Shown in pieces: positions 43,646 to 52,845 of a stretch of DNA of 64,000 bases (its first letter is position 1; each line of letters begins with the position of its first letter). Source of the DNA: JAAURS01 sp031362245. Lineage in GTDB: Bacteria; Cyanobacteriota; Cyanobacteriia; Thermosynechococcales; Thermosynechococcaceae. The notes under the pieces were generated by a model, which was not told where the DNA came from, ran no database searches, and saw only the letters and a program-made list of their open reading frames with translations. Location of the stretch: NCBI GenBank assembly GCA_031362245.1, contig JANLSD010000014.1:24853-88852 (forward strand). Reading direction: 5' to 3'. The position numbers and the translations under genes are program-made.

Positions 43646-44360
43646 AGGATCTTTTGCTAAACCGAAACTGACGAACCCACCGCGTTAAAACCCAAATATA
43701 AATAAAGCAAGTGCCTGAAATAATGGCACCAAAGAACGCCTTAAAGCTGGTCTTAAAGAGCTTTAGTCGCCGATCTGCCCCATCTGCTTCAGCCTGTTTC
43801 CGAATCGTGGGTTTTCCCTTTTCGACGGTGCCTAATAACTCTTGCCTGAGTTCAGGAAAGTCTTTGTCTGCAAGCGCTGGAGGGAGCGGCTGACCACTAA
43901 ATCGACTAAATAAGCTACTCAATTCTGGTTTAGATTTTGCTTGCTTTAGCCTGAGTTGAATCTGCTCTACCTGCGTCATGCGCTGATCTGTAAAGGTATT
44001 GGTTTGCTCTGTCAACACACCGTCTAGACGGAAGCTATTCACCACCAGTAAAGGTGACAGGACAAGATACGCAATGCCCACAAAAAAGGCAGCCCACGAA
44101 ATCCCCTTCAGCAAAACGAACTCCAGCTTAATCCGATGGCGAAGATCTTGATAAAACACAAAGGCTAGACCAATCAGGGGTACTGCGACGCGCTCTACCA
44201 ACTCTGTAATGGTCTGAAGTTCCCACTCAGGATTCATAAAACGGGCGGGAATAAAGATGCTGATAATGTCAGCGAAAGATAGCAACAGCAAAACATATCC
44301 AACTAGCCTCAGCGTTTTTATGGTTAAAATCTGAGGCTGGGAATCAGACGGGTCAGACAT
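43623..44360 (-). CDS. HpsJ-like membrane protein
   Basis: The protein is about 245 aa from ATG 44360, with GAAGG upstream; the longer frame (to 44465) has no good start. Membrane helices are at about 14-32, 50-66, 80-98 and 205-225. A coiled-coil-like stretch (TQVEQIQLRLKQAKSKPELSSLFSRFSGQ) lies between helices three and four. The layout and the sequence type fit the HpsJ-like family of cyanobacteria, linked to hormogonium polysaccharide. It overlaps the convergent alpha/beta-hydrolase end by 23 bp. Confidence 0.72.
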   Translation of the reverse strand: MSDPSDSQPQILTIKTLRLVGYVLLLLSFADIISIFIPARFMNPEWELQTITELVERVAVPLIGLAFVFYQDLRHRIKLEFVLLKGISWAAFFVGIAYLVLSPLLVVNSFRLDGVLTEQTNTFTDQRMTQVEQIQLRLKQAKSKPELSSLFSRFSGQPLPPALADKDFPELRQELLGTVEKGKPTIRKQAEADGADRRLKLFKTSFKAFFGAIISGTCFIYIWVLTRWVRQFRFSKRSSTLPTEF

Positions 44361-44490
44361 GATGCAAAATCCTTCGGGAATCAATATCGAAAATAATATC
44401 TGGTTGTGATCTGTGTGGGCTGAAATCTCTAAAAGATTAACAGGCCGATTGCGGCCCTTGGGCAATGGTCGCCAAAAAATCTGCTTAATG

Positions 44491-45531
44491 TCATTGATAG
44501 AGAGACATCACATCGGCGATCGCCATTCTAGACTGCGCCCCTAACCCTAAGTTAGACCGATGCCCCAACCGCAAATGATCCGCAGCCGCACAGGCCACCA
44601 TTGCAGCATTATCGGTACACAATGCCATTTTGGGAAAGATGACCGTGAGACCTTGGGCCTCGGCGGCAGTGCGAAGGTGCGATCGCAGTCCACTATTGGC
44701 CGCTACCCCACCCCCAATCACAATGGTGCTGAGTCCATAGTTCAACGCACAATTCACCGTGCGACGGGCCAGAGACTTGGCGATCGTGTACTGAAAACTA
44801 GCCGCCAAATCCTCAATCGGCAGTGGCCCAGAATCAGCCTTCAGTTTTTCCACCAGCCGCAGCATCGCCGTCTTGAGTCCACTAAAGCTGGTGTCGTAGG
44901 GATGATATCCGCCCTGAGGCAAGGAAATATTACCCTCAGGCAACGGGAAGGCCCTAGGGTTGCCGAGCTGTGCCGCTTGATCCATCGCAGGGCCACCGGG
45001 ATACCCTAACCCCATCAGCCGCGCCACTTTATCAAACGCCTCCCCCACTGCATCATCTCGGGTTTGGCCTACGGTTTCATACACCCCGCAGTCCTTTACC
45101 AAAATGAGGCTGGTATGGCCTCCTGACACTAAAAGACACAAAAATGGAGGCGCTAAGTCAGGCTGCTCTAGGTAAGATGCATAAATATGGCCTTCAAGAT
45201 GATGGATCCCTAAAAAAGGCTTGTCGTAGAGCATTGCCAAGGTCTTTGCCGCCGTCAGGCCCACCAGGAGCGATCCCATCAGGCCAGGGGCACAGGTTGA
45301 AGCCACCCCATCAATCTCAGCCCAACTGAGTCCTGACTGCGCCACAGCCGCCTCCACTGTCGCGTTAATGGTTGCCACATGCTGACGCGATGCCACCTCC
45401 GGCACAACGCCCCCGAAGGGTTGGTGGGTCAAAATCTGAGACGATACCACATCACTTAAAATGTGACGTTTGTTTACAACTGCGGCGGCAGTTTCGTCAC
45501 AACTCGTTTCAATTGCTAAAACAGTGGCCAT
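44491..45531 (-). CDS. tsaD: tRNA N6-adenosine threonylcarbamoyltransferase
   Basis: TsaD forms t6A at position 37 of ANN-decoding tRNAs, with TsaB, TsaE and TsaC. The 346-aa protein has the N-terminal LAIETSCDETAAAVV, the metal-binding HHLEGH motif near 110-115 (LGIHHLEGHIYASYL), LLVSGGHTSL, and GGGVAANSGLR near the C-terminus. The frame is complete. It lies opposite psaF with its own promoter region of about 170 bp. Confidence 0.97.
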   Translation of the reverse strand: MATVLAIETSCDETAAAVVNKRHILSDVVSSQILTHQPFGGVVPEVASRQHVATINATVEAAVAQSGLSWAEIDGVASTCAPGLMGSLLVGLTAAKTLAMLYDKPFLGIHHLEGHIYASYLEQPDLAPPFLCLLVSGGHTSLILVKDCGVYETVGQTRDDAVGEAFDKVARLMGLGYPGGPAMDQAAQLGNPRAFPLPEGNISLPQGGYHPYDTSFSGLKTAMLRLVEKLKADSGPLPIEDLAASFQYTIAKSLARRTVNCALNYGLSTIVIGGGVAANSGLRSHLRTAAEAQGLTVIFPKMALCTDNAAMVACAAADHLRLGHRSNLGLGAQSRMAIADVMSLYQ

Positions 45532-45699
45532 TAGCTGGTAGTTTTTTTGAATGAGTATGCCTATTCTCTCAAAACTTCAACCCTTTACGGATTGTTTTGT
45601 AAAGCGCTCCTAAGCTTACGAGTATTTAGGCGATTTATAGCGAAAAGTCTTTTTTGCTTTTATGACTGGCTTGTTGTGTAAATAAAGGGAAACAACTCT

Positions 45700-46194
45700 A
45701 TGCGTCGTTTGTTTGCTCTCATCTTAGTTTTTACCCTGTGGTTTGGCTTTGCGCCATCAGCATCAGCAGATGTTGCAGGTCTCACCAAGTGCAGTGACAC
45801 GCCTGCGTTTCAGCAACGGGCTAAAACAGCACGCCCAACCACCGACGATCCAGATTCTGGAGCCAAGCGGTTTGAGCGTTATGGTCAAGCCCTTTGTGGT
45901 CCTGAAGGTCTACCTCACCTCATCGTAGATGGTCGTTTCAGCCATGCTGGTGACTTTCTATATCCGAGCATCATGTTTCTTTACATCACGGGAACCATTG
46001 GCTGGGCCGGTCGCTCTTATTTGATTGCGATTCGCAAAGACAAGAATCCGGCAATGTCAGAAATTATTCTTAATCTTCCGCTAGCGCTCAAATGTACAGT
46101 AGGTGCTGCCCTATGGCCTCTATTGGCTTTCAAGGAACTGACATCGGGCGAACTGTTGGTCAATGAGAGCGAAATTACGGTTTCCCCTCGTTAA
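45700..46194 (+). CDS. psaF: Photosystem I subunit III
   Basis: PsaF is the lumenal docking subunit of photosystem I. The 164-aa precursor has a signal peptide (MRRLFALILVFTLWFGFAPSASA) and the mature start DVAGLTKC. The signature ALCGPEGLPHLIVDGRFSHAGDFLYPS is followed by a membrane helix and WAGRSYLIAIRK. Complete. It is followed by psaJ after 56 bp, and psaL follows psaJ. Confidence 0.97.
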   Translation: MRRLFALILVFTLWFGFAPSASADVAGLTKCSDTPAFQQRAKTARPTTDDPDSGAKRFERYGQALCGPEGLPHLIVDGRFSHAGDFLYPSIMFLYITGTIGWAGRSYLIAIRKDKNPAMSEIILNLPLALKCTVGAALWPLLAFKELTSGELLVNESEITVSPR

Positions 46195-46250
46195 AACACA
46201 TCCGTTCAGTCGTTAATTTCTGCATCTTAAACGTCCATTTGGAGAACACA

Positions 46251-46367
46251 ATGGCAAAATTTTTGGCCTCTGCCCCTGTTGTAGCCGCAGTCTGGTTTAC
46301 CCTAACCGCTGGAATTATGATTGAATTTAATCGGTTTTTCCCCGATTTGCTCTTTCATCCCCTCTAA
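46251..46367 (+). CDS. psaJ: Photosystem I subunit IX
   Basis: A 38-aa frame MAKFLASAPVVAAVWFTLT..GIMIEFNRFFPDLLFHPL with one membrane helix, the typical PsaJ sequence, including the conserved FNRFFPD near the end. A GGAG lies 7 nt before the ATG. PsaJ binds next to PsaF in the photosystem I edge. It is too short to stand out as a long frame but is clearly real. Confidence 0.96.
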   Translation: MAKFLASAPVVAAVWFTLTAGIMIEFNRFFPDLLFHPL

Positions 46368-46441
46368 ATCAGCCAAGTCTAAACTTGTCTTAATTCTCGG
46401 ATGGGAAATGAGGGTTTTTTATCGAAATCCTGATTTTCTCG

Positions 46442-46494
46442 CAAAGCCACCTTGTTTTCTCAACTGCTCCAGTTGTTAAAATGAGGTGGCTTTG
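46442..46494 (+). terminator. Terminator-type hairpin between psaJ and psaL
   Basis: caaagccacct (46442-46452) and aggtggctttg (46484-46494) pair as a stem, with a smaller inner stem caactg-cagttg in the loop and ttttg after it. It lies between psaJ and psaL. It would reduce or end transcription before psaL, suggesting psaL has its own promoter or is expressed at a different level. Confidence 0.6.
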
Positions 46495-46534
46495 TTTTGC
46501 TATTGTTGTCACCTAACGTTAAAAAGAGAAAATC

Positions 46535-46996
46535 ATGGCAGTAGATGTAATTAAAGCTCCAGGCGATCCACAAATTGGGAATTTAGCCACGCCTATCAAC
46601 TCTTCTGCGTTGACCAAGGCATGGCTCCAAAACTTGCCTGCCTATCGTGTGGGTCTTAAGCCCTCACGACGTGCCCTTGAGATTGGTATGGCCCACGGCT
46701 ATTTGCTCTACGGCCCTTTTGCAAAGTTAGGGCCGCTCCGTAACTCGGAAAGCGCGAGCTTGGCAGGTGTTTTGGGTGCGGCTGGGCTAGTGATCATTTT
46801 GACACTTTGCCTATCGCTATATGCTGCCACTAAACCCGATGCGCCCCTGAGCAATTTAGCTGCTCCTGCCCCTAAAGATTTAGCTGGGGCTGAAGGCTGG
46901 AGCGAGTTTGCCCGCAGCTTTTTGATCGGTGGTTTGGGTGGTGTCGTAACGGCGGGTGCGTTTTCATTGCTGCTAGAAACCGTTGGGTTGATCTAG
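46535..46996 (+). CDS. psaL: Photosystem I subunit XI
   Basis: PsaL makes contacts between photosystem I monomers. The 153-aa protein begins AVDVIKAPGDPQIGNLATPI and contains PSRRALEIGMAHGYLLYGPFAKLGPLR, the conserved membrane motif, with further helices at about 82-100 and 128-148. The gene follows psaF and psaJ. The psaF-psaJ-psaL arrangement is associated with lineages that form tetrameric photosystem I. I see no psaI next to it. Confidence 0.97.
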   Translation: MAVDVIKAPGDPQIGNLATPINSSALTKAWLQNLPAYRVGLKPSRRALEIGMAHGYLLYGPFAKLGPLRNSESASLAGVLGAAGLVIILTLCLSLYAATKPDAPLSNLAAPAPKDLAGAEGWSEFARSFLIGGLGGVVTAGAFSLLLETVGLI

Positions 46997-47013
46997 CGAA
47001 ACGCTGTCGGAAA

Positions 47014-47033
47014 GGGCGCAATGCCTTGCGCCC
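47014..47033 (+). terminator. Hairpin after psaL
   Basis: gggcgca (47014-47020) and tgcgccc (47027-47033) form a 7-bp G/C-rich stem with a 6-base loop 18 bp after the psaL stop. There is no clear U-tract, so a terminator function is only likely. The position argues against starting the next gene at TTG 47026, within the hairpin. Confidence 0.45.
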
Positions 47034-47067
47034 CTGCGATGTGGTCACTTTTGTAGGAATGACTTTA

Positions 47068-48702
47068 ATGATGCCTGCGTTTGACGAGATGAATCCACGC
47101 CGGATGAATCATCGATCGCAGTACTCGATCCAGCGTCAGATTCCGATTGTCTCGGTTCAGCAGATGCGGGACATTGAGTCTCGGCTGTTTAAAGCGGGTA
47201 TGCCCATTGCTGCGCTGATGGAAAAAGTGGGGGGACTGATTGCAGATCGCATTCAGTCCCTTTTTCCGTTAGCGGCTTTCCCCTGTATCGGGTTTTTGGT
47301 AGGGCCAGGACATAATGGAGGCGATGCTCTGGTTGTCGCGAGAGAATTATATTTTCAGGGCTACCAGGTTCTGATCTATCAACCCTTTGAGCGTTGTAAA
47401 GACCTGACGGCAGCGCATGCTCAGTTTGCAAAGTCACTTCTTTCGATTCCCTTTTGCGCTTCAGTAGAGGATCTGGCTTCCTGTGATGTTCTAGTCGATG
47501 GATTGTTTGGATTTGGGCTAGAGCGAGTGTTGGATGGAGATATCGCCACAACAATCCACACCACCAATCAATGGGCAAAACCTACCATCAGCATCGACCT
47601 ACCTTCAGGCATTCATACAGACACGGGTGAAGTGTTGGGTGTGGCAGTCCGAGCCACCCATACGCTCTGCCTTGGACTTTGGAAGCTAGGATTAGTCCAA
47701 GATCCTGCTCTGGAATGGATAGGACAAGCTGAACTGATAGATTTTGATATTCCGTGGGCCTGTGTTGATGCGGTGTTGGGCGATCCCATTCCCACCCAGC
47801 GACTGGTTGCTTCGCAGATGATGCAGCAGTTGAGTTTGGAGATCTCGCCCACTACCCACAAATACAAACAGGGTCATGTTCTGCTCGTCGGCGGTTCCCA
47901 GAAGTATCCCGGCAGTATCGTTTTAGCGGGGCTTGGCGCACGCGCTTCGGGGGTGGGAATGCTGACGATCGCAGTTCCCTCCAGTCTCAAGTCCTTGGTG
48001 GTAGCGCGGCTTCCTGATGCAGTGGTCATTGGCTGTGCTGAGACAAAACATGGGGCAATCGCTCACCTACCGGAAGATCGGGATTTGGAACGGTTTGATG
48101 CGATCGCCTACGGCCCTGGCGTAACGACGGAATCTACGGCCGTTTTGGAGCAGATTTTAGGATCTGAGCATCCGTTGATTTTGGACGCAGATGGCCTGAA
48201 TCTGTTGGCAACGCTAGGCGTAGCGCACCTGAAAGCCTGTAAATCCATGACCGTATTAACCCCCCATGCTGGTGAATTTCGGCGGTTGTTTCCATCACTA
48301 ACGGAAGCTTCAGCACTGGCAGCCGCGCAGCAGGCCGCGCAACACTGTGGCGCGGTAATCGTGAGTAAGGGCGCTTGTACGGCGATCGCCTCCCCCACTG
48401 GACAACTCTGGATCAATACAGAAAGCACTCCTGCACTTGCACGGGGCGGCAGTGGAGATGTTTTGACCGGATTGATGGGCGGCTTAATGGCTCAAGCACA
48501 GCGGCAGGGGCGATCGCTGGAGGGTGCGGTTCAGGGTGCAGTTTGGTGGCATTCCCATGCTGGACGGTGGGCTGCACAGCGCTATACGGACAGGGGCGTG
48601 AATGCAGAGACCCTAGCAGAATCGCTGTTACCCTTTATGGCTGGAACACCCGATTTGCCCCTAGGCAGTGGCGACACTTTACGGCATTCTTATAGACGAT
48701 AG
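47068..48702 (+). CDS. nnrDE: Bifunctional NAD(P)HX epimerase / dehydratase
   Basis: This enzyme repairs hydrated NADH and NADPH. The N-terminal half (about 30-240) is the epimerase (NnrE, YjeF_N) with GPGHNGGDALVVARELY and DLPSGIHTDTGEV. The C-terminal half (about 270-530) is the ADP/ATP-dependent dehydratase (NnrD, YjeF_C) with HKYKQGHVLLVGGSQKYPGS and ARGGSGDVLTGLMGG. The fused form is usual in bacteria. I start at ATG 47068, with AGGA 10 nt upstream; an earlier TTG at 47026 lies inside a hairpin. It is followed after 22 bp by rpiA. Confidence 0.93.
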   Translation: MMPAFDEMNPRRMNHRSQYSIQRQIPIVSVQQMRDIESRLFKAGMPIAALMEKVGGLIADRIQSLFPLAAFPCIGFLVGPGHNGGDALVVARELYFQGYQVLIYQPFERCKDLTAAHAQFAKSLLSIPFCASVEDLASCDVLVDGLFGFGLERVLDGDIATTIHTTNQWAKPTISIDLPSGIHTDTGEVLGVAVRATHTLCLGLWKLGLVQDPALEWIGQAELIDFDIPWACVDAVLGDPIPTQRLVASQMMQQLSLEISPTTHKYKQGHVLLVGGSQKYPGSIVLAGLGARASGVGMLTIAVPSSLKSLVVARLPDAVVIGCAETKHGAIAHLPEDRDLERFDAIAYGPGVTTESTAVLEQILGSEHPLILDADGLNLLATLGVAHLKACKSMTVLTPHAGEFRRLFPSLTEASALAAAQQAAQHCGAVIVSKGACTAIASPTGQLWINTESTPALARGGSGDVLTGLMGGLMAQAQRQGRSLEGAVQGAVWWHSHAGRWAAQRYTDRGVNAETLAESLLPFMAGTPDLPLGSGDTLRHSYRR

Positions 48703-48724
48703 ACGAATAGGCATGAGGTTTGAC

Positions 48725-49435
48725 ATGAGTACAGGGGCAGACGCCGTTAAGGTAATGAAACAGCAGGTCGGCAAAGCAGCGGCTGACCGTGTGCAGTCCG
48801 GTTCCATTGTGGGCCTTGGGACTGGCTCCACCACTGCCTATGCCATTCAGTATTTGGGCGATCGCATTAAGTCCGGTGAACTCACCGATATCAAGGGCAT
48901 TCCTACTTCGTTTCAGGCGTCTGTCCTCGCCAAGCAGTACGGCATTCCCCTGACCACTCTGGATGAAGTGGATCGGATACACATTGCGATCGATGGAGCC
49001 GATGAGGTCGATCCCCAGAAAAATCTAATCAAAGGCGGTGGCGCTGCCCACACCCGTGAGAAAGTGGTGGACTCCCTCGCTGAACTCTTTATTGTGGTGG
49101 TAGATCAGTCCAAAATAGTGACGGCGCTAGGGTCTACTTTCCCCGTGCCCGTTGAGGTGTTGCCCATGGCGATCGCCCCTGTTACCCGCGCATTAGAAAA
49201 GCTGGGCGGCAAGCCAGAACTCCGCATGGGCGTCAAAAAAGATGGCCCCGTCATTACCGACCAAGGCAACATGGTATTGGATGTAACCTTTGCTTCCATC
49301 CCTAACCCTGCTGAACTGGAGAAAATCCTCAACAATATCCCAGGCGTTCTAGAAAACGGCATCTTTGTGGGCGTCACCGATATTGTCTTGATTGGAGAAA
49401 TCCAAAACGGACAGCCCATTGTGCGTGAAATGTAG
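48725..49435 (+). CDS. rpiA: Ribose-5-phosphate isomerase A
   Basis: RpiA interconverts ribose-5-phosphate and ribulose-5-phosphate in the pentose-phosphate and Calvin cycles. The 236-aa protein has VGLGTGSTTAYAI, DGADEVD, GGGAAHTREK and KIVTALGSTFPVPVEVLP, all family motifs. ATG 48725 gives a usual-length protein; an upstream start at 48668 would overlap the preceding gene. It runs 22 bp after the preceding gene, so they are probably co-transcribed. Confidence 0.97.
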   Translation: MSTGADAVKVMKQQVGKAAADRVQSGSIVGLGTGSTTAYAIQYLGDRIKSGELTDIKGIPTSFQASVLAKQYGIPLTTLDEVDRIHIAIDGADEVDPQKNLIKGGGAAHTREKVVDSLAELFIVVVDQSKIVTALGSTFPVPVEVLPMAIAPVTRALEKLGGKPELRMGVKKDGPVITDQGNMVLDVTFASIPNPAELEKILNNIPGVLENGIFVGVTDIVLIGEIQNGQPIVREM

Positions 49436-49459
49436 TCAATAGATTGATTGGGTATTGGA

Positions 49460-49741
49460 TTAATCTGCATGATCCTGTTCATCTTCAGAGATAAGGATAG
49501 ACTTACCAATACCCAATTGCTTTTTGCTCTGCTTAAGGCTTTTAAATAAATCTTTGATTTGCCGATAGGCTTCAGCACTGGTAATTTTGCCATTGGTTTC
49601 CAATGCACAGATAAACCCAACCTGTGCGGCAAACTCCTGAAGATTGGAGTTAAAGACCAAATTTGTTGGGGTAAACTCACCGTAATAGCGGCTGCGAGGC
49701 CGGAGAAATTCATCCTTACTGGGGGTTTGATCCTTAGACAT
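49460..49741 (-). CDS. Small conserved cyanobacterial protein (DUF7219-like)
   Basis: The 93-aa protein has DEFLRPRSRYYGEFTPTNLV, then NSNLQEFAAQVGFICALETNG and a helical part with AYRQIKDLFKSLKQSKKQLGIG. This pattern is a small conserved cyanobacterial family (DUF7219 type, I believe). The role is unknown. It is convergent with rpiA, 24 bp away. Confidence 0.68.
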   Translation of the reverse strand: MSKDQTPSKDEFLRPRSRYYGEFTPTNLVFNSNLQEFAAQVGFICALETNGKITSAEAYRQIKDLFKSLKQSKKQLGIGKSILISEDEQDHAD

Positions 49742-50209
49742 GTCGTTGAGTTTTACTCCTAAAGTGAACTTTTGATGAATTCACTACTTGTTTAACTTCA
49801 CTATGACATTTTTAGAGTAGGCTGGCTTAGCCTAGATCAACGGAAAGTTATGCGCTGAAATTGGACACAACAATCCTTGATCTAGGTCAGTATGCATCAT
49901 CATAGATCATCAGCCACTGGAGATTCATGGCTGATGAAACATCTTATTTAAAAAGCTCATCACTACTCCAGCAGCGTCTTATGGGCACTGTTCTCTTAGA
50001 CCGTGGAACCCGTTAAGCCTTGATATATGGGACGACTTTTAGGCCTTCTTACTTGAAATACTTAAAAGCCTCACTGCACAAGCTGTTTGGACTGCTTATC
50101 ACGGATTAGTTAAGCAGTGTCAGTTAGCCAGAACTAATTGTCGCTCAAAGCTATAAGTTCCCCCTGAGTGGTTAGGTGCATTTCTTCCTAAGAATAAAGC
50201 GACTCTCAT
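49742..50209. other. 468-bp region, apparently degraded coding sequence
   Basis: No intact gene is visible. A plus-strand frame at roughly 50040-50200 reads like protein (EILKSLTAQAVWTAYHGLVK, then VPPEWLGAFLPKNKATL) but is broken by several stops. It looks like a decaying gene of unknown identity; I see no family. Confidence 0.35.
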
Positions 50210-50977
50210 CTAAGCCTTTGCTAAAAAATAAACTTCCCAAGAACTGAATCCAGGCATGGCATTTGTAATCCACTCATTGCATTGAAGCAACTCAAAATTG
50301 TGTTTCTCTAAAAGCAGCTTTACTTCTGGTTGAAATAAATATCGCATTCGATGTAGTTCATGAAAATGATTAGATGTTAAATCATTCTTATCAGTGATGA
50401 TTATTTCATAGTTGACATCAACTAAGTTCTCATTAGGTAGCAGGACTGGCTCTGCGATGCGAAGCATACTGACTTGTTTGTTTTCTAATCGCTTAATTCT
50501 GGTGGTGGGGCGATCGCTCAAAACACCAGGCCCGTACCAACAATCAAACAGAAAAATGCCCCCAGGCTTCAAATGCGCTTTTGCAGTTGCAAATGCCGCA
50601 CTGAGGTCTTCATTGGATGTTTGATAACTCATTACATGAAAAAGTGAAATTACAGTATCATATTTTTTCTCGATCTGAATTGTTCGCAAGTCACCTTGCT
50701 TAAATTTTATATTTGAATCAATATATTGAGAGTTTTTTCGAAGCTGTTCATTTGCTATTGCTATCATTTCAGGACTAAGATCTATTCCATTAACCTGATA
50801 TCCTTTCTCTGACAAAATTATTGCATGCTTCCCTGTTCCACATCCCAATTCTAAAATTGACTCCAATTCAGGCTGAACCTGACTTAAAAGTGAGAGGATA
50901 TAGTTTACCTCGCCAACATAGTCTTTGTCTTGATAAATTAAGTCATAATATTGTGCATAATTCTCTCGAAAATTCAT
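50210..50977 (-). CDS. Class I SAM-dependent methyltransferase, sugar-tailoring type
   Basis: The protein is about 255 aa from ATG 50977. It has the Rossmann motifs ILELGCGTGKHAI (motif I), VNGIDLSPEMIA (motif II) and AHLKPGGIFLFDCWYGPG. The start NYAQYYDLIYQDKDYVGEV is typical of methyltransferases that act on nucleotide sugars. It belongs to a minus-strand cluster with an aminotransferase, a cupin and a flippase, all expected for an amino-sugar of a surface polysaccharide. The exact substrate is not determined. Confidence 0.8.
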   Translation of the reverse strand: MNFRENYAQYYDLIYQDKDYVGEVNYILSLLSQVQPELESILELGCGTGKHAIILSEKGYQVNGIDLSPEMIAIANEQLRKNSQYIDSNIKFKQGDLRTIQIEKKYDTVISLFHVMSYQTSNEDLSAAFATAKAHLKPGGIFLFDCWYGPGVLSDRPTTRIKRLENKQVSMLRIAEPVLLPNENLVDVNYEIIITDKNDLTSNHFHELHRMRYLFQPEVKLLLEKHNFELLQCNEWITNAMPGFSSWEVYFLAKA

Positions 50978-51079
50978 ACAGCTTTGCACCTTGAAACTAA
51001 ACAGACTTATAGAGAGATATTCTTTTTAGATCTAGAGAGAATGGAAGCTTAATATCAACAAAATCTCTGTAGATTATTT

Positions 51080-52201
51080 TTATAGATTTGAAAAAATTTT
51101 CTTAAGTGATTCGAAAACTTGATTGATTTGCTGCTCAGTCAGGGTTACTCCACTGGGTAAGTAAAGACCTCTTTGAGAAATTTGTTCAGCAATGGGACAA
51201 GTAACATTGTTAAAAAGACCCATATTTAAAAACACAGGCTGTAAATGAATAGGCCAGAAAAAAGGGCGTGACCCTATATTCTGTTCCCGCAAAAGATTCA
51301 TTACCCCTTTTGCATCAATTAGAGTGTTTTCTTTTAGAACAATACTATAAACCCAGTATATATTTTGGGCATAAGAAGTTTCAGCAAGGGGAATCTGTAG
51401 GCAAGATAAATCCTTGAGTAAGGCCGTGTAGCACTGACCAATTTGTCTCTTTCTTGCGACAAATTCATCAATCCGTTCTAGTTGAGCAACACCCAATGCA
51501 GCTTGGAGATTGCTCATACGATAATTCCAGCCCAGTGCATGATGAATGAAGCGCCGTTCGTTTTGCATACAAAGGTTGCGGAGAGATCGACAGCGTTCTG
51601 CTAACACCTCGTCGTCAGTTAGAATCATTCCACCTTCGCCAGTTGTTATATTTTTATTTGCATAAAAACTAAACAGACTTAGTTCACCAAAGCTTCCGCA
51701 AGGACGATTCTTATAAGTTTGACCATGGACTTCAGCGGCATCCTCAATAATCATTAATCCATATTTACTTGCCAACGCCAAAATTGGATCCATATCCACA
51801 GGCAAACCATAAATATGAACCACCATAATGGCCTTTGTTTGAGACGTGATTTTTGATTCTACCTGAGTGATATCCATATTCCACGTATCAGGACAACAAT
51901 CCACAACGACTGGTGTTGCACCACATCTGACAATTGCTGTTGCACAGGAAATAATGGTGAAGGTTGGCAAAATAACCTCGTCACCAACACCCAAACCTAA
52001 GCAAGAAACTGCTATGTCTAATGCCGCAGTGCCACTGCTGACCGCAATGCCAAAACGTCTGCCAACATAGGCAGCAAACTGTTGTTCAAGGCGGTCTACA
52101 AACGGGCCTTCGGATGATATCCAGCCGCTATCGATACATTCATTTAAATACTTCTTTTCATTCCCATCGAGAAGGGGTTCGCTAACAAGAATTGGTTTCA
52201 T
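51080..52201 (-). CDS. DegT/DnrJ/EryC1/StrS-family aminotransferase
   Basis: A 373-aa PLP-dependent sugar aminotransferase. The family motifs are SGTAALDIAVSCLGLGVGDEV, EDAAEVHGQTY, and SFYANKNITTGEGG, where Lys (in NKNITT) binds PLP. Such enzymes make dTDP- or UDP-amino sugars for O-antigen or exopolysaccharide. Its start overlaps the cupin gene stop by 4 bp, so the two are coupled. Confidence 0.9.
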   Translation of the reverse strand: MKPILVSEPLLDGNEKKYLNECIDSGWISSEGPFVDRLEQQFAAYVGRRFGIAVSSGTAALDIAVSCLGLGVGDEVILPTFTIISCATAIVRCGATPVVVDCCPDTWNMDITQVESKITSQTKAIMVVHIYGLPVDMDPILALASKYGLMIIEDAAEVHGQTYKNRPCGSFGELSLFSFYANKNITTGEGGMILTDDEVLAERCRSLRNLCMQNERRFIHHALGWNYRMSNLQAALGVAQLERIDEFVARKRQIGQCYTALLKDLSCLQIPLAETSYAQNIYWVYSIVLKENTLIDAKGVMNLLREQNIGSRPFFWPIHLQPVFLNMGLFNNVTCPIAEQISQRGLYLPSGVTLTEQQINQVFESLKKIFSNL

Positions 52202-52641
52202 CGGTGTAACTGCTCAGTGCTTTCGGGGGGTAAACCTTCAAAACAAGTTTTGTCTTGTTCTCCTAGGTAAGGGCCTTGCTTTACCTCGATCATCTCCACC
52301 TCTTCTAAGATTTCAAATCCATGTCCCCCCATGATGAGTATAATAACGTCTCCAGATTCTAAAATACGACTTTCTAAGTATTTTTGTTTTTCCGTATAAA
52401 AATCAACTCGTAATCGACCTTTTTTGATGATCAAGACTTCTTGAGTTAACTGCACCTCCCGAGAAATATGATTGTGGATGTGGGGTGGGATCATTTTTCC
52501 CGCCGAATAATGCATGTATGCAAGTTGTTGGCTGAGTTCGGAGGGAGTAAAGAAATGTATACCTTTCTCCTTAAACTTGTTAGAAATAATAATCGAAAAT
52601 AGAGAGTTCTGGTACTTAATTTCTTCTATCATTGTAGACAT
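52198..52641 (-). CDS. Cupin-fold protein of the sugar cluster
   Basis: The 147-aa protein has a single cupin barrel. PPHIHNHISREV gives two His and a Glu-type metal site, and the second motif is GDVIILIMGGHGFEIL. Cupins in nucleotide-sugar clusters are often epimerases or ketoisomerases (WxcM/FdtA relatives), but the reaction here is unclear. The gene overlaps the aminotransferase by 4 bp. Confidence 0.75.
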   Translation of the reverse strand: MSTMIEEIKYQNSLFSIIISNKFKEKGIHFFTPSELSQQLAYMHYSAGKMIPPHIHNHISREVQLTQEVLIIKKGRLRVDFYTEKQKYLESRILESGDVIILIMGGHGFEILEEVEMIEVKQGPYLGEQDKTCFEGLPPESTEQLHR

Positions 52642-52845
52642 ATTCTAATATCTTTATAAATCAAACTGCTGTATCTTTACAATGTCTGCATCTTTTGAGA
52701 GTAGTATTTTTTTGCAGATTATTAATGAGAAAATAACAACACAAATGCTTGTGGCTTAAGGAATATCAGATACTCCTATCATATGTATTAGGGTGAGAGA
52801 AATTGCCTAAATCTCCTGTCAAGCGAGGGCCAAAAAACGTGCCGA
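52642..52845. other. 204-bp spacer, probably a remnant of the flippase 3' part
   Basis: No intact gene is visible between the truncated flippase and the cupin gene. It is likely a product of the deletion that removed the rest of the flippase, but I cannot prove this. Confidence 0.3.

Noticed and set aside
46368..46534. Possible psaI or other small gene between psaJ and psaL
   Set aside because: No frame with PsaI-like sequence is present; the region holds the hairpin instead.
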